Assembly: GCA_028284865.1 (NCBI GenBank)
Contig: JANQQV010000007.1
Span: 186,001 to 250,000 of the forward strand
Direction: 5' to 3'
Source: Rhodothermales bacterium
GTDB taxonomy: Bacteria > Bacteroidota > Rhodothermia > Rhodothermales > UBA10348
Length of the DNA stretch: 64,000 nucleotides
Shown piece by piece: positions 62,817 through 64,000 of this stretch. Below the pieces are notes generated by a model that worked only from the letters and a program-made list of their open reading frames with translations, searched no databases and had not been told where the DNA came from. Position numbers and translations under genes: made by a program. Position 1 is the first letter of the stretch. Every line of letters starts with the position of its first letter.

Positions 62817-64000
62817 ATGACCCAACGCCCGTTCACTTTTCTTCTTGCTGTCCTCCTCCTGGCACCAGCGGCATTTGCGCAGTCTGGAGCGTCGGACATG
62901 CGTGAGGTTACGGGAGCGCCGTTTCTGGCTGTTGATGACCCGCTGCAAGCGTTTGTGGGTACGATGCTTCTTGAGGGTCTCGCTCCGACGGAAAACCCGA
63001 CGACGTGGCCGCTTTCCGTTGGGCGGCTTTCAAAGTGGACAGCGGATGCGGACTCGGAATCTGATTGGCTGAACGGCACCGCCCAGCGAATCCATGACCG
63101 GCTACAGACTGAACTGAATCGGCCCAATCGACTTCACAATGAACTGCGCGTAGGTGCGCGCATCGCTACGCAAGATCGACGGGACCTCCTGCGATTCCAG
63201 GACACGGATGAGCTCTCCTGGCAGCCGATGTTGTTGAATCGGACCTGGATCCAGTCCGGTGCCTGGACGGCATCTCTCGGAATCCGGATTGATCGCTACT
63301 ACGAAGTGGATCCAGACGGTATGGACACCGCGCATCGCTGGTTGAGCCGTGCGGAGGATGCGTTCATTGCGCGCGAAGGCCGAAATGTGGGCTTCTTCTT
63401 CGGGCGCATGACGCGGCATTGGGGTGAACCCGGCCAGGCGGCCTTCCTGCTCAGCGCGAATCCACGCCCCATGGATCACCTGGCGTTCAGGGTGGGTCCG
63501 AGGCGACTGAATGTCCAGACCGTGCTTGCCGAACTGGATAGTTTCACTGGCGATGGGCGCATGACCGGGACGGCTGGTGCCGATTCGGTGGCATCGGGAA
63601 GCACGCGGAGAATGCTGGCTACGCATCGCCTGACGTTTGAAGCCACGGAGCGTTGGACCGTCGGCCTGGCCCACGCCACGCTGTATTCCGGGCCGGGCGC
63701 AGGCTTCTCCTTGAAGTTTGCCAACCCATTCAATGTGGCATTGTACGAAATCGACAATCGCCCGAAGAACGACGAAAACAATGGCCTGATAGGCGCTTTT
63801 TTTGCTTATCGGGATGCACAGACAAGAGCTCGAGGAGAGTTGCTGCTGGATGACGTCGATGTCCTGAACGGAAACGAACCTGCTTCTATCGCGGCGACGC
63901 TAAGCGCAGAGCGGCGCGGTATCTCGCGTGGCGTGAACCTGGGTATTTCTGGTACGGTGGTGACGGCTCGGACGTTCAACTCTGAACAAGCAGAAGGCCG
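62817..64000 (+). CDS. Capsule assembly Wzi-like outer membrane protein (3' end outside window)
   Basis: Open from ATG 62817 to the end of the window without a stop; 394 residues visible. A signal peptide ends near residue 21 (AAFAQS). Beta-strand-rich throughout, with the phrase MTRHWGEPGQAAFLLSANPRPMDHLAF resembling the Wzi motif WG.G....LLLS.NA.P. Wzi proteins are outer-membrane barrels that help bind capsule to the cell surface. Its position, divergent from a polyprenyl-phosphate sugar transferase, supports this. A GGGGTCAG direct repeat (62731-62738 and 62744-62751) lies in the shared upstream region. Confidence 0.75.
   Translation, partial: MTQRPFTFLLAVLLLAPAAFAQSGASDMREVTGAPFLAVDDPLQAFVGTMLLEGLAPTENPTTWPLSVGRLSKWTADADSESDWLNGTAQRIHDRLQTELNRPNRLHNELRVGARIATQDRRDLLRFQDTDELSWQPMLLNRTWIQSGAWTASLGIRIDRYYEVDPDGMDTAHRWLSRAEDAFIAREGRNVGFFFGRMTRHWGEPGQAAFLLSANPRPMDHLAFRVGPRRLNVQTVLAELDSFTGDGRMTGTAGADSVASGSTRRMLATHRLTFEATERWTVGLAHATLYSGPGAGFSLKFANPFNVALYEIDNRPKNDENNGLIGAFFAYRDAQTRARGELLLDDVDVLNGNEPASIAATLSAERRGISRGVNLGISGTVVTARTFNSEQAEG

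Noticed and set aside
1..64000. CRISPR array, tRNA, rRNA, insertion sequence, prophage
   Set aside because: No regularly spaced identical repeats, no cloverleaf with TTCGA arm, no transposase, integrase or phage gene was found on either strand.

Overview
This 64 kb window is moderately GC-rich, densely coding chromosome with no tRNA, rRNA, CRISPR array, insertion sequence or prophage that I could see. The gene content points to the Bacteroidota/Rhodothermota side of the tree, and I would guess a marine Rhodothermales-like aerobe (inference, not proven). The signs are a secreted enzyme with a C-terminal type IX secretion sorting tail, many exported S9, S10 and M28 peptidases and lipoproteins, separate secD and secF genes, a fused alpha-beta E1 2-oxoacid dehydrogenase, a GH3/beta-lactamase-fold fusion, heme A synthesis genes and a carboxypeptidase-regulatory-domain protein.

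Layout. 1-1.6 kb: the 3' end of a suf iron-sulfur operon (sufS, sufE, sufT, all overlapping by 4 bases). 1.7-6.6 kb: minus-strand block with a two-domain VOC protein, a small HTH regulator paired with a four-helix membrane protein behind a clear palindromic operator, a DPP-IV-type S9 peptidase and a TPM-domain membrane protein. 6.7-13.4 kb: a secreted AGE-family epimerase with a T9SS tail, a META lipoprotein, a PLP decarboxylase, an M28 peptidase and rsgA. 13.4-20.8 kb: an ExbB-like membrane protein, a membrane-tethered LytTR regulator, typA, then a run of agmatinase-like hydrolase, S10 carboxypeptidase, a helix-hairpin-helix lipoprotein, a membrane protein and a DinB protein. 20.8-28.4 kb: a zinc-ribbon/TPR protein, HU, a PlsC-like acyltransferase, a GltS-like carrier, a GspE/PilB-type ATPase and, upstream of it, a stand-alone paralogue of that ATPase's N-terminal module.

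28.4-38.4 kb: an AcuI-like reductase and a lipoprotein, the tyrosine/homogentisate genes hppD and hmgA, an ELWxxDGT-repeat lipoprotein, an acetyl-CoA-synthetase-like ligase and a carboxypeptidase-regulatory-domain protein. 38.4-47.6 kb: yraN, a SAM hydrolase coupled to an unknown membrane protein, a histidine kinase with purA, a STAS protein, and secF and secD. 47.8-52.1 kb: ctaA-ctaB, rlmN, a small membrane protein and an MscS channel ending in a strong terminator. 52.1-64 kb: an MFS exporter, the GH3/serine-hydrolase fusion lipoprotein, an FmdB-like protein without its zinc cysteines, tpiA, a TlpA-like lipoprotein without redox cysteines, the fused E1, a polyprenyl-phosphate sugar transferase and, divergent from it, the start of a Wzi-like capsule outer membrane protein that runs off the window.

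Most of this is ordinary core genome. I found no complete undescribed defence or mobile system. The most interesting items are the duplicated GspE N-terminal module beside its ATPase, the HTH/membrane-protein pair with its operator, the exported AGE epimerase with an altered GHxxE motif, the helix-hairpin-helix lipoprotein, and two proteins (FmdB-like and TlpA-like) that kept the fold but lost the defining cysteines.
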